Part shown: piece by piece, positions 26,224 to 34,973 of the stretch
Position numbering within the stretch: the first letter of the stretch is position 1
Layout of the letters: each line of letters begins with the position of its first letter
NCBI GenBank assembly: GCA_021300015.1
Contig: JAJTFB010000005.1
Coordinates: forward strand, 1 to 64,000
DNA: 64,000 bases
Reading direction: 5' to 3'
DNA from: Pirellula sp.
Lineage (GTDB): Bacteria > Planctomycetota > Planctomycetia > Pirellulales > Pirellulaceae
Notes under the pieces: generated by a model
The model's input: the letters and a program-made list of their open reading frames with translations, nothing else
What the model was told of the DNA's origin: nothing
The model's database searches: none
Position numbers and translations under genes: made by a program

Positions 26224-28398
26224 CTATTTGCTCGGCGGGTTCTGGATGAGCTCAAGCTCCGGCAGGGTGATTCGCGTGCCCCTTCGACTGAAGACCACCG
26301 GGATCACCTCCTTGGAAACCGCTGCGTCATAGACCAATCCAAGGTACTTGTGGGCCGGAGTCGAGAGCCTGAGGATCCAACTGAAAAGCCAAACACGCAA
26401 TCTTTGTATGGGCCCAAGGTCGCTTGCGGCAATGATGTCCTCCTCGCCCACCTCGATGATCCATCGCTCCGATGCGATCGGTAACAAGCCCGCTGCCTGA
26501 ATGTCCTTGAGCGCTCGGCGTATGTCGGGCTGCTCCATGTAACCGTAGCTTGCAACCAACGAGTGGATGTCGTTACCAAGCTTGACGACACGGTATCGAT
26601 CCGCCGCAGGATACCGAGCCGAGAACGTCTGATTGATATGCATCAGTACCACCTGGGAAGGCAAAACGCCGTATTTCTTCAGAAAGATTCGCATCACCAC
26701 AGGGACATAGTCCTCCGTCGATTCGATCGGGCGCGAACACAAAAACACCGCCGCACGATCGCTCTCGACCAATCGGCGTCGACCCTGAATCAACGATCTT
26801 GCTGCAGGTAAGTTCTCCTGGATCGTGATTTCCAATTCGTCGAGCATATCGCGAAGAGACACCAGCCACTCGATCCGCTTGCCCTCACGCACCCCAAAAT
26901 CAAAGAACGCCGACGCAAGCGACTTGCGTCCCCATTGCCAAGTCAGCATCACCAAAATCAATCCCGTAGCGATCAATACCGGGAAATAACCGCCGCTTCC
27001 TAGCTTCAAAAGATTCGCCCCAAAGAATGCAAAATCGATGATCATGAACGGAACGAAAACCAACAAAACCCAAGCGATGTGCCAATTCCAGCGGTAGTAG
27101 GCGATGTAGGAGATAATGATCGATGTAATAGCCATCGATCCGGTCACTGCGACCCCATAAGCCGCCGTCAGGTTCGTCGCGGTTTGGAACATCAACGTCA
27201 CGGCAACGCAACCGGCAAACAACGCCCAATTGACCGCTGGAATGTAGACTTGACCCTCCCCATGCTCGTCGGTGTGAAAGACCCGAAACCGTGGCACAAA
27301 ACCCGCCACCGTCGCTTGCTTGACAATGCTGAACATCCCGGTGATCAAGGCCTGCGAAGCAATAATCGCCGCCACCGCCGATATCGCAACATCGACCACT
27401 TGGATGATCCGGTCAATCGTCGGATTGCCAACCTGAGGCGTCAAAGCATAGAACGTATTGGCCCGAGGCGGCACGCCGCGATCGAGCATATAAGCGATCT
27501 GACCAGCATAGCAAAGGATCAAACAAGGTAGCACAATCATGAACCAAGAGTACATCACAGGCAAGCGACCCGACAAAGCCGGTTCGATGCCCTCGCAACC
27601 CGTGACCTTCGAATCACCGCTGCGCGAAAAATGCCCGATGTCGGCATACTTGGCCTCTCCACCGGTGATCGCAAGGACCACGACTCCGAGAATCACCAAC
27701 GCGCCGATCTTAGGGAAACCCCCAAGAAACCCAACCGCATAGGCCGGATTGATCGCCAAGAAAACATCCGGATGGGCAACCACCCATGGTAGACCTTTTA
27801 GAGCGATCCAAGGAAACCAAACTGCGATCATAAACCAACCAAAAATACTCCCTACCTTGCTCGTCCCCCTCCACTGCATCTTAAAGAGGATCACCAAGCA
27901 CACGAGCGTCAGGATGATCGAGACCGGAACCCCCAATGGCTCAAAGGCGCCGAGCATGCTCACCGGCGGGGTGATGATCCCGTCGGCAGCCAGGAGTCCT
28001 GCTGCACAGACGACCAAAAAACTGATGGCCCCACCGGCGAATACCTTCCCCGTGTAGCCCTTCAAAAGACTCAGCAACGCAAACGTACCACCTTCGCCCC
28101 GATGGTCCGCTCGCATGACGATCAAGTCATACTTGACCGTCAGAAAAATCAGAGCCCAAAAAACTAGGCTCAAACTCCCCAAAAGTTCCGAACGGGTCAG
28201 CAAGTCGACACCCCCTTGCTGGATCAATTCGCTAGCCGAGTGATTCCCCTGAGCATGCTGCTTGAGCAAAATCGTCTCGCGGGTCATCTCCATGGTCGTA
28301 TACAGGACCGAGGTCCCGATGTCGCCATAAACCGTTCCGCTAGCTTGGCGAATGCGGGGCCAAAGTGTCGGATCCTTAAATAGCTTCATTGACGCCAT
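26224..28398 (-). CDS. kup: Kup-type potassium transporter
   Basis: 724 residues. The family signature is present near the N-terminus, SGTVYGDIGTSVLYT, followed by LTVKYDLIVMRADHRGEGGTFALLSL. About twelve hydrophobic segments extend to residue 490, then a cytoplasmic C-terminal region of roughly 230 residues, longer than in the 622-residue E. coli protein. Kup proteins take up potassium with protons across the inner membrane. The GDIGTS loop and the acidic residues in the first helices that bind K+ are retained. It is the first of three minus-strand genes. Confidence 0.93.
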   Translation of the reverse strand: MASMKLFKDPTLWPRIRQASGTVYGDIGTSVLYTTMEMTRETILLKQHAQGNHSASELIQQGGVDLLTRSELLGSLSLVFWALIFLTVKYDLIVMRADHRGEGGTFALLSLLKGYTGKVFAGGAISFLVVCAAGLLAADGIITPPVSMLGAFEPLGVPVSIILTLVCLVILFKMQWRGTSKVGSIFGWFMIAVWFPWIALKGLPWVVAHPDVFLAINPAYAVGFLGGFPKIGALVILGVVVLAITGGEAKYADIGHFSRSGDSKVTGCEGIEPALSGRLPVMYSWFMIVLPCLILCYAGQIAYMLDRGVPPRANTFYALTPQVGNPTIDRIIQVVDVAISAVAAIIASQALITGMFSIVKQATVAGFVPRFRVFHTDEHGEGQVYIPAVNWALFAGCVAVTLMFQTATNLTAAYGVAVTGSMAITSIIISYIAYYRWNWHIAWVLLVFVPFMIIDFAFFGANLLKLGSGGYFPVLIATGLILVMLTWQWGRKSLASAFFDFGVREGKRIEWLVSLRDMLDELEITIQENLPAARSLIQGRRRLVESDRAAVFLCSRPIESTEDYVPVVMRIFLKKYGVLPSQVVLMHINQTFSARYPAADRYRVVKLGNDIHSLVASYGYMEQPDIRRALKDIQAAGLLPIASERWIIEVGEEDIIAASDLGPIQRLRVWLFSWILRLSTPAHKYLGLVYDAAVSKEVIPVVFSRRGTRITLPELELIQNPPSK

Positions 28399-28671
28399 GG
28401 TGGATTAGTCACTCAACTCGACGCGATGCAAAGCGTAGCATCGGGCAGGGGGGGAATGGAGACGGAATCTTCAGTGATCGAAGGTTGGATCGATAGGTTG
28501 ATCGATGATTTGACCGATAAGGTGATCGCGACGTTGGTCGCTTTCCCAAAGTTGGATTCCCGGGTGAAGAACTATACTTTAGTGGACTCGGTCCCCTTCG
28601 AGAAGTAGCCGAATCAATGAAAGGCGACCTATTTGGAACCCCGATCCGACCGATCCGGGGCCCCCAAAGCT

Positions 28672-28684
28672 GGTGCCTGGCACC
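28672..28684. repeat. GGTGCCTGGCACC palindrome
   Basis: GGTGCC and GGCACC flank a single T. Motifs of the form TGGTGCCAGGCACC are, to my knowledge, common REP-like intergenic elements associated with REP-type (Y1, TnpA-REP) transposases in several phyla. No such transposase is in this window. Confidence 0.45.
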
Positions 28685-28707
28685 TGAGTTTATGCCAGAC
28701 CACTACC

Positions 28708-28772
28708 TTCGCGCCTCTGCGTTCTTCTTCCCCTGCGTCTTTGCGCCCTTGCGACTTTGCGTTTATTTCTTC
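28708..28772. repeat. Degenerate CTTTGCG/CTCTGCG repeat tract
   Basis: Successive TGCG words follow a pyrimidine-rich rhythm: CCTCTGCG, CCTGCGTCTTTGCG, CCCTTGCGACTTTGCG. The complement resembles the ACGCAAAGGCGCAAAG tracts seen between genes in many bacterial genomes. It ends about 15 bp from the SDR stop codon, so it would be transcribed in its 3' end. Confidence 0.55.
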
Positions 28773-28787
28773 CAAAACAGCAGGGAT

Positions 28788-29597
28788 CTACCAGTGCATC
28801 ACGTAGCCGCCGTCGACGTTGATCGTCTGGCCCGTGATCTGTCCGGCAAGCGGCGAAGAAAGAAAGACGATCATCGCCGCGATGTCCTCAGGTGTCTGCC
28901 AATTCCCAAGCGGTACGAGCTGCTTGATCTTCCTCGTCGCCCAGTCCTCATAGTCGAGCCGCTCGGCCGGCTCGGCTCGCTCAAACCAAGCTTGCCAAAC
29001 CGACCGATTGAGCCTCGTGGGCACCATTCCAGGACAAACCGTGTTGACCCTCACCTGCTGTGACGCCAAATCCTTAGCCATGCACTGCGCAAAATTGATC
29101 ATCGCGGCTTTGCTAGCACTATAGGGTGGGTCGGTCTGAGATCCGATCTGGCCGGCGACCGATCCAACAAAAATGCACGAAGCAGGAGTGCATCGAATCA
29201 ATTCCGGTGCCAGTGCCGTCGCGATCCGGACCATCCCAAGAATGTTGACATCGATGGTTTTTTTCCAGTCGTCCGCATCGAGATTGGTAAACGGAAATCC
29301 AAATTTGTTCGAGCTAATCGCCGCGCTATGGACCACATGTTGTAGGGTTTTGAACCGATCGAGCGTCCTTGCCTTGGCTCGTGCTACCGAATCCTCCTTG
29401 CTGATATCGACGGTAAGCCCAATAGTGCGGACTGCGTACTGCGCTTCGATTTGACGGGCGATTTCTTCGACCCCCGGATCGAGATCCCACAGGGCCACGC
29501 AGGCTCCCTCGGCCGCGAAAAGTCTGGCTGTCGCCAATCCGATACCAGCCGCCCCTCCAACGATCACTGCGGTATGCTCGCCAAGTCGAAGATCCAT
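28788..29597 (-). CDS. Short-chain dehydrogenase/reductase
   Basis: 269 residues. The nucleotide-binding motif is VIVGGAAGIGLATARLF with acidic WDLD at the end of strand 2, indicating NAD preference. The catalytic Ser is in IFVGSVAGQIGS, and Tyr/Lys are in PPYSASKAAM (near 157-161). The C-terminal GQTINVDGGYVMHW is typical of classical SDRs. Expected to oxidise or reduce an alcohol/ketone; substrate unknown. It stands alone, divergent from the kinase gene at 29688. Confidence 0.9.
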   Translation of the reverse strand: MDLRLGEHTAVIVGGAAGIGLATARLFAAEGACVALWDLDPGVEEIARQIEAQYAVRTIGLTVDISKEDSVARAKARTLDRFKTLQHVVHSAAISSNKFGFPFTNLDADDWKKTIDVNILGMVRIATALAPELIRCTPASCIFVGSVAGQIGSQTDPPYSASKAAMINFAQCMAKDLASQQVRVNTVCPGMVPTRLNRSVWQAWFERAEPAERLDYEDWATRKIKQLVPLGNWQTPEDIAAMIVFLSSPLAGQITGQTINVDGGYVMHW

Positions 29598-29687
29598 GGT
29601 AGTGCCCGATGAGACTGGTAATGCGATGAGGATGGGATGGGGATTTTTGTCTAGCCGTGCGGATGACTATGATACCCTCTTTGGTGT

Positions 29688-31094
29688 ATGCTTAGGCGTA
29701 TGTCCAGTAACTTCCAAAAAACGGTCCTCGCGAGCGGTTTGGTCTCCCCACACCAGTGGGACTATTGTCTGAGGTTACTTAAGCACCAGATCCTCAGCAC
29801 CCAATCCAAAGGGGAGACGGTCGACGAAGACAAGATCCTCCGGAGCATCCTGATCGAGCAGCGGGCAATCACCGAGTATCAAGCATTTCAACTCGCGGAT
29901 GGGAAGATCAAATTTCGACTTGGACCTTATGTGATTACCGACTTCATCGGCCAAGGAGGTATGGGGCAGGTCTTCAAAGCTGTCCATGAAATCATGGGTC
30001 GAGAGTGTGCGGTCAAAGTGCTGCCATTGCATCGGGTCACTGACGAGACGCTGGCAGGATTTAAGCGAGAGATTCGCATGCAGGCCAAACTCGACTGTCC
30101 CTACTTGGTCCGGGCTCATGATGCGGGCCAAGACGGCAGTGTGCACTACTTGGTCACCGAATACGTCGCGGGTATGGATTTGCGCAAGTTGGTCAAAACG
30201 CGCGGACGGCTTTCTGAGGAAGAGGCCGCCGGGATCATCATGCAAGCGGCCTTGGGGTTGGCTTATGCGCACGACGAAGGACTGATTCATCGCGATGTCA
30301 AACCCGCGAATATTCTGGTCACCCCGGAGTCGATCGCGAAGGTATCGGATGTCGGACTTGCAGGATTTGCAGCCGACTTGGTAGACGACCCTCGCGCGGG
30401 AAAAATTGTCGGGACCCCTGACTTTATCTCTCCTGAGCAGTACTCGACACCCTTGCAGGTCAACGCGGCCAGCGATGTCTACTCGCTGGGCTGTACGTTG
30501 TACTATGCAGTCACGGGCAAAGCCCCTTTTCCAGGTGGCGATACGGCTTCGAAAATCCGCAGGCATCTGGAAGCAACTCCACTGCATCCTCGAAACTTCA
30601 ACACGAACCTTAGCGAAGAGTTCGTCGACATCATCGCCGACATGATGGAAAAGGATCCACGCAAGCGGATTCAGACGATGGCCGAAGTGGCTGCTCGACT
30701 CGAGGCTTGGGTTACCTCCGAGGTTCCCATCGCCCAAACGACGATCACCCGTGGACCATGGCTTGCTCCCCCCCCACCGATGCTCGATACCGGAGCGGGG
30801 AGCGATCCAGGGGCCTTGAAACCGCTTCCGAATCGCAACCCTGCACTCGGTGAAGAGTCCTTGCAGGACACTTCCTTTCCATCGGGTCCGACCAGCGTCA
30901 ATCACACGGCCAATCAACCAGGTCTTCTTAGTTCTTCCCCCCCTCCTCCGCAGTTCCAACTGGCTCAGGAGTCGATGCAAGATACCGGACAGATGCCCAG
31001 AAACATGCTCGTCGGCATGACCATTGCGATCATTCTCCCACCGGCGATGGTCATCGGGATGATCCTAGGCTACCTGCTTGCTTCGCGCGTCTAA
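29688..31094 (+). CDS. Hanks-type Ser/Thr protein kinase with C-terminal membrane helix
   Basis: 468 residues; the second ATG at 29700 (MSSNFQKTVLASGLVS) is an equally good start. An N-terminal region of about 85 residues (VLASGLVSPHQWDYCLRLL, ILIEQRAITEYQAFQLADG) is of a type found before planctomycete kinase domains. The kinase shows FIGQGGMGQVFKA, ECAVKVLPL (Lys near 107), LIHRDVKPANILV, then VSDVGLAGFAAD, where the usual DFG is DVG with the metal-binding Asp kept, and GTPDFISPEQYS. A proline-rich, low-complexity linker of about 100 residues leads to a final hydrophobic helix (MTIAIILPPAMVIGMILGYLL), so the kinase faces the cytoplasm from a C-terminal anchor. Confidence 0.88.
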   Translation: MLRRMSSNFQKTVLASGLVSPHQWDYCLRLLKHQILSTQSKGETVDEDKILRSILIEQRAITEYQAFQLADGKIKFRLGPYVITDFIGQGGMGQVFKAVHEIMGRECAVKVLPLHRVTDETLAGFKREIRMQAKLDCPYLVRAHDAGQDGSVHYLVTEYVAGMDLRKLVKTRGRLSEEEAAGIIMQAALGLAYAHDEGLIHRDVKPANILVTPESIAKVSDVGLAGFAADLVDDPRAGKIVGTPDFISPEQYSTPLQVNAASDVYSLGCTLYYAVTGKAPFPGGDTASKIRRHLEATPLHPRNFNTNLSEEFVDIIADMMEKDPRKRIQTMAEVAARLEAWVTSEVPIAQTTITRGPWLAPPPPMLDTGAGSDPGALKPLPNRNPALGEESLQDTSFPSGPTSVNHTANQPGLLSSSPPPPQFQLAQESMQDTGQMPRNMLVGMTIAIILPPAMVIGMILGYLLASRV

Positions 31095-31119
31095 ACTCCT
31101 TCGACGAGCCATGCGCTAA

Positions 31120-31160
31120 GGGAAAATGTGTTTCCCGAGTAATCCCGTCTCGGGTACAAT
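31120..31160 (+). promoter_or_regulatory. Overlapping inverted repeats and -10 box before MFS gene
   Basis: GGGAAA (31120-31125) pairs with TTTCCC (31131-31136). The CCC of that arm is also the start of CCCGAG (31134-31139), which pairs with CTCGGG (31149-31154). TACAAT (31155-31160) follows immediately and suits a -10 box 18 nt before the TTG start. The two stems cannot form fully together. Confidence 0.35.
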
Positions 31161-31178
31161 AGGCCCCTACAATTCTCC

Positions 31179-32627
31179 TTGTCTAGCTTCCCTCCCGATC
31201 GAATCCTCGCCTCCCTGGTCCTCTTAGGTGTCATCATTTCACGAGACAATCCATACGAAATCTCCCGACAAAACGACGAAGACTCCAAGCGCCCCCTGGC
31301 GTTGGATTCCGCGAGGCTCAAGGCGTATTTGCGTCTGATTCCGATCCTTTTTGTCTGCTACATCATCGCGTACATCGATCGCAACAATGTTGCGATTGCC
31401 AAGCTGACGATGGAAGAGGATATGCCAGCGTTCGATGCGGCCGTCTTCGGATTCGGCGGGGGGATCTTTTTTCTCGGATACTTCTTGCTGGAGATACCTG
31501 GCTCTCTGATCGTCGAACGCTGGAGTGCTCGCAAATGGATTTGCCGCATCATGGTCACTTGGGGGATCATGGCTGCGATGACAGCCTTTGTCACCACCCC
31601 CATGCAGTTCTATCTCGTGCGATTTTTCTTGGGAGTTGCCGAAGCTGGATTTTTCCCCGGCGTGATCGTTTACCTGAGCCATTGGTTTACCCAGAAAGAC
31701 CGCGCCCGAGCGATTTCTTACTTTCTGATCGCCTCGCCGGTGGCGATGATTATCGGCCCGTGGGTTTCTCAGTGGTTCATCGACATCGGACGGACGGTCA
31801 TTGTCAACGGGGAAACGATCAGTTACCCAATGGTCTTGGGGCTCAAGGGCTGGCAGTGGATCTATATCATTTGGGGGATACCAGCGGTCTTGTTCGGTAT
31901 CTACGTACTGTTCGGCTTGACCGACCGTCCGAGCCAAGCCAGTTGGCTGACATCTCAAGAGCGAGACGCCTTGGAATCGGAGCTCACCAGAGAAAAAGAG
32001 ATGCATTTGAAAAAAGGGCACATGTCCGTCTTGCAAGCCCTTAGCAGTCCAAAGGTTCTGCTCCTCTCGGCAGCTTATTTCGGAATTGTCACGGCCAATT
32101 ACGGGATCGAGTTGTTCTTGCCCAGTGTCTTCAAAGAATGGTATCCGGAATTGGGACCATCGAAGATTGCCCAACTGGTCATGATTCCTTCGCTCTTGGT
32201 GATCCCGGGACAATTGTTCATCGGTTGGTCCTCGGATCGATTTCAGGAACGCCGTTGGCATTCGGTCGTCCCTGTGATCATCGGGGCGATCTTCTTGGTC
32301 CTGGCGACTCAAACCCGCGGATCGCTCTGGGCTACCATTCTTTGCTTTACGGTAGCGGCCGCAGGGATGAAGTCCTACATGCCGGCCTTCTGGGCATTAC
32401 CGAGTTTGTTTCTTACCGCATCGGCGGCAGCAGGTAGCGTTGGGATGATCAACTCGGTCGGGAATCTCGGAGGATTCCTTGGGCCCTTTGTGATGGGTAA
32501 AGTCCAGCAAACCCTCTCGTCGTACCACTACGGGCTTTTGTTTCTTGCCATCACCAGCACGCTCTCGGCGTTGCTTATATCCATGCTGCCGTTTCGACGT
32601 GCCGGTACACTCGATGACCAGGATTGA
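31179..32627 (+). CDS. MFS transporter, ACS-like organic anion family
   Basis: 482 residues, about 12 hydrophobic segments. LRLIPILFVCYIIAYIDRNNVAIAKLTM opens the membrane part with the D-R-x-N motif typical of the anion:cation symporter family (phthalate, tartrate, glucarate and similar acids). Also GYFLLEIPGSLIVERWSARKWI and LVRFFLGVAEAGFFPGVIVYLSHWF. The frame opens with TTG at 31179 and no ATG precedes the first helix, so the start is uncertain; a later TTG near 31300 (before DSARLKAYL) is possible. Its TGA stop directly abuts the TAA of the convergent histidine kinase gene. Confidence 0.88.
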   Translation: MSSFPPDRILASLVLLGVIISRDNPYEISRQNDEDSKRPLALDSARLKAYLRLIPILFVCYIIAYIDRNNVAIAKLTMEEDMPAFDAAVFGFGGGIFFLGYFLLEIPGSLIVERWSARKWICRIMVTWGIMAAMTAFVTTPMQFYLVRFFLGVAEAGFFPGVIVYLSHWFTQKDRARAISYFLIASPVAMIIGPWVSQWFIDIGRTVIVNGETISYPMVLGLKGWQWIYIIWGIPAVLFGIYVLFGLTDRPSQASWLTSQERDALESELTREKEMHLKKGHMSVLQALSSPKVLLLSAAYFGIVTANYGIELFLPSVFKEWYPELGPSKIAQLVMIPSLLVIPGQLFIGWSSDRFQERRWHSVVPVIIGAIFLVLATQTRGSLWATILCFTVAAAGMKSYMPAFWALPSLFLTASAAAGSVGMINSVGNLGGFLGPFVMGKVQQTLSSYHYGLLFLAITSTLSALLISMLPFRRAGTLDDQD

Positions 32628-34121
32628 TTAGATCCGATGATTATTCACCCATGAGCCTTTGTTTGGGATGGGTTTGACGGACTCGGTATTTGCACTGACG
32701 GTCGGTAGGATGATGGTGATCTGGGTTCCTTGTCCAAGCTCGCTTTCGAGCTCAAAGGAACCCTTGAGGGACTCGACGATGTTCAGCACGATGCTCAGTC
32801 CGAGGCCAGAGCCACGCGGGGTGGTTGTCGGATTGCGTCCGGTGTTGCTTCGGAAGAATCGATTTCCGATCTTCTGCTGATCGTTTTTGGAGATACCGAT
32901 GCCGGTATCTTTGACCACCAATCGGCATGTTGATCGAGTGTTATCGCTCGACAAGCTCACCCAGATCCGCCCTCCGGATTCGGTGTACTTGATCGCATTT
33001 TCGATAAGGTTTTGGACGATGAAACGCAAGTGGACTGGGTTGGCCATGACCACAGCCGACTCGCAGTTCGTCAAATCGACTTGGATCCCTTTTTCGCTGG
33101 CCAAGGCTTCGAAAAGGTCCATCGCTTGTTTGACTTGACGATCCCAAGCGACTGGTTGTTTGATCGCCGAATGGTTTTCGGAACTGACTTCTCCGAGCAG
33201 CAGCAACTGGTTGACGATTTTGTTCAAATAGTTGCACTCGGTGACAACCTTCTCGAGCATCTCTCCGGTTTTCCCGTCACTGATGCGGTTCGATACGACC
33301 TCTACATTGCTCATGATGGCTGCCAATGGACCGCGTAGTTGGTGAGCCGAGTTGGCGATCCAGTCCTCGTTGTTGCGAACGTGGCTTCGCGTCCGTTCCA
33401 GCAGTCCATTGATCGTGCTTGCGAGTCGATCGATTTCGTCTCGATTGCCGTTGCGCTCAATAGTCCGATCCTCCGAGAGAAAAATTCTATCGGTTTGCTT
33501 AGCGAGGCTTTGCAGGGGGGCAAGCAGCCATCTTGCGACCAACCAGGCCAGGGGTGGTACAAGAAAGATCAGTCCGCCGACGAGCGGCAGAATCCAACGA
33601 TCGAGCTCTTGCATCGCGATGGCCAAGAGATCTGTCGGGCACCCGACCTGGAGAATCACTGTTTGGGCATCGCTGCCGATACTGCTGATGCTCTCTGGGG
33701 CATCTAAAGGAACTTCGCGTGCGATATTCAACGGCCGGTGGACAGTGCGATAGCCGCCGATCTCTTGGATCGCGGGGTTCTCGCGATCGACACCCAGGAT
33801 AGGAGAGGGGGCCGTGATGGAGCTCCAGAGGGTATTGCCTTCGGGATCGACGATGTTCAAGAAATGACGGTAGACTGGATGGATGGAAATACGCCGATTC
33901 AAACGATCGGACTGGACCTCGTCGAACGGGAGCGTTTCATTCCGCAGGACAGCTTGAAAGTCCTTTGCGACATCGATCAATTCGCGATCGATCTGTGAGA
34001 GTACGAGCCACTGGAACGAGGCTCGGCTGGCTAAACCGATCAACGCGGCCGAGGTCCAGGTCGCAAGGACCAGGATCACAGCCGCTTTGGTAGTCATCTT
34101 GAGTTTAGACCAGGCGAACAT
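32628..34121 (-). CDS. Two-component sensor histidine kinase
   Basis: 497 residues from the ATG at 34121, 4 bp after the response-regulator stop; the longer frame to 34223 overlaps the regulator. Helix 1 is AAVILVLATWTSAALIGLA near residues 12-30, a periplasmic region of about 125 residues follows, then helix 2 (ILPLVGGLIFLVPPLAWLVARWLL), a HAMP linker, the H-box NSAHQLRGPLAAI, N-box LIENAIKYTESGG, DTGIGISKND and GSGLGLSIV. All ATPase and phosphotransfer residues are there. The signal sensed is unknown. It pairs with the OmpR-type regulator upstream. Confidence 0.93.
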   Translation of the reverse strand: MFAWSKLKMTTKAAVILVLATWTSAALIGLASRASFQWLVLSQIDRELIDVAKDFQAVLRNETLPFDEVQSDRLNRRISIHPVYRHFLNIVDPEGNTLWSSITAPSPILGVDRENPAIQEIGGYRTVHRPLNIAREVPLDAPESISSIGSDAQTVILQVGCPTDLLAIAMQELDRWILPLVGGLIFLVPPLAWLVARWLLAPLQSLAKQTDRIFLSEDRTIERNGNRDEIDRLASTINGLLERTRSHVRNNEDWIANSAHQLRGPLAAIMSNVEVVSNRISDGKTGEMLEKVVTECNYLNKIVNQLLLLGEVSSENHSAIKQPVAWDRQVKQAMDLFEALASEKGIQVDLTNCESAVVMANPVHLRFIVQNLIENAIKYTESGGRIWVSLSSDNTRSTCRLVVKDTGIGISKNDQQKIGNRFFRSNTGRNPTTTPRGSGLGLSIVLNIVESLKGSFELESELGQGTQITIILPTVSANTESVKPIPNKGSWVNNHRI

Positions 34122-34125
34122 GCAA

Positions 34126-34875
34126 TTAAGCGGAATGCGAGGCAATGGGATCTTGGGACTCGGGAACCGCGTCCTCTGCGGACCTGGGTCCTTGGGGTGG
34201 GTTTTCCGAAAGCATGTAACCACGACCGCGAATGGTGTGGATCAGCGCTCGAGAAAACCCTCTATCGACCTTGCTACGGAGTCGGTTGATATGAACTTCG
34301 ATCACATTCGTCTCGCTTTCCCAATCGCTCTCCCAGAGCTGATGGTAGAGCATCTTGCGCGAGAGGACTTGATTCTCGTGCCGGATAAACAATTCCAGGA
34401 GCGAAATTTCCGTCGGCGAGAGCCTCAGTTCTTTGCCTTCGCGAAACGCCCGCCTTGTGGTCAATTCGAGTCGAAGCGGACCGTAGGAGAGCACAGGGCC
34501 TTCTTGCTGCTGATTTCGCCTGATGTTGGCGATGATCCGAGCGTGAAGTTCCTTGAGCTCGAAGGGTTTGACCAAGTAGTCATCCGCACCGGCCATCAGA
34601 CCGCTGACACGTTGTTCGGTCGTGCCCAGGGCGCTGATGATGAGGATAGGGGTTTGATCTCTCTGGGAGCGGACTGCGCGGAGCAGGTCAAAACCCGACT
34701 CTCCGGCGAGCATCAGATCGAGGACCACGGCATCGGGCCTTTGCGTGCGGATCTGTTCCAAGCCATCCTTGACATTGGAGACAACCACCATATCCATGTG
34801 CTCATCGCTGAGGCCTTCGCGGACCGCATCGGAGAGCGCTGGATCGTCTTCAACCAATAAAACCTTAGTAGGCAT
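34126..34875 (-). CDS. OmpR/PhoB-family response regulator
   Basis: 249 residues. Receiver domain 1-120: VLLVEDDPAL (acidic pocket), phospho-acceptor Asp53 in VVLDLMLAGESG, Thr/Ser switch in PILIISALG and Lys in DDYLVKPFEL. The winged-helix effector (residues 130-225) has LRLSPTEISLLELFIRHENQVLSR, NVIEVHINRLRSKVDRG and LIHTIRGRGYML. The last 20 residues are a disordered acidic tail. It is co-transcribed with and precedes the histidine kinase by 4 bp. Targets unknown. Confidence 0.94.
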   Translation of the reverse strand: MPTKVLLVEDDPALSDAVREGLSDEHMDMVVVSNVKDGLEQIRTQRPDAVVLDLMLAGESGFDLLRAVRSQRDQTPILIISALGTTEQRVSGLMAGADDYLVKPFELKELHARIIANIRRNQQQEGPVLSYGPLRLELTTRRAFREGKELRLSPTEISLLELFIRHENQVLSRKMLYHQLWESDWESETNVIEVHINRLRSKVDRGFSRALIHTIRGRGYMLSENPPQGPRSAEDAVPESQDPIASHSA

Positions 34876-34973
34876 ACCTAAACCCTAATCCCTGTTGAAA
34901 GAAACCTTTATTTTGTCAACATCCGAGGCAATGGGGCGTGGTTAAAGGTAAAGCGATCGCTGGCAACGTCAAG

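Larger units (their letters stand above)
28399..28787. other. Intergenic gap with two repeat types
   Basis: 389 bp between kup and the SDR gene. It holds a 13-nt palindrome and a TGCG-rich degenerate repeat, annotated separately. A 60-codon frame at 28426-28608 has no ribosome site or recognisable motif and is not called. Confidence 0.5.

Noticed and set aside
28426-28608. 60-codon open frame between kup and the SDR gene
   Set aside because: No ribosome site, no motif, and it runs through locally repetitive GATCGAT-rich DNA.
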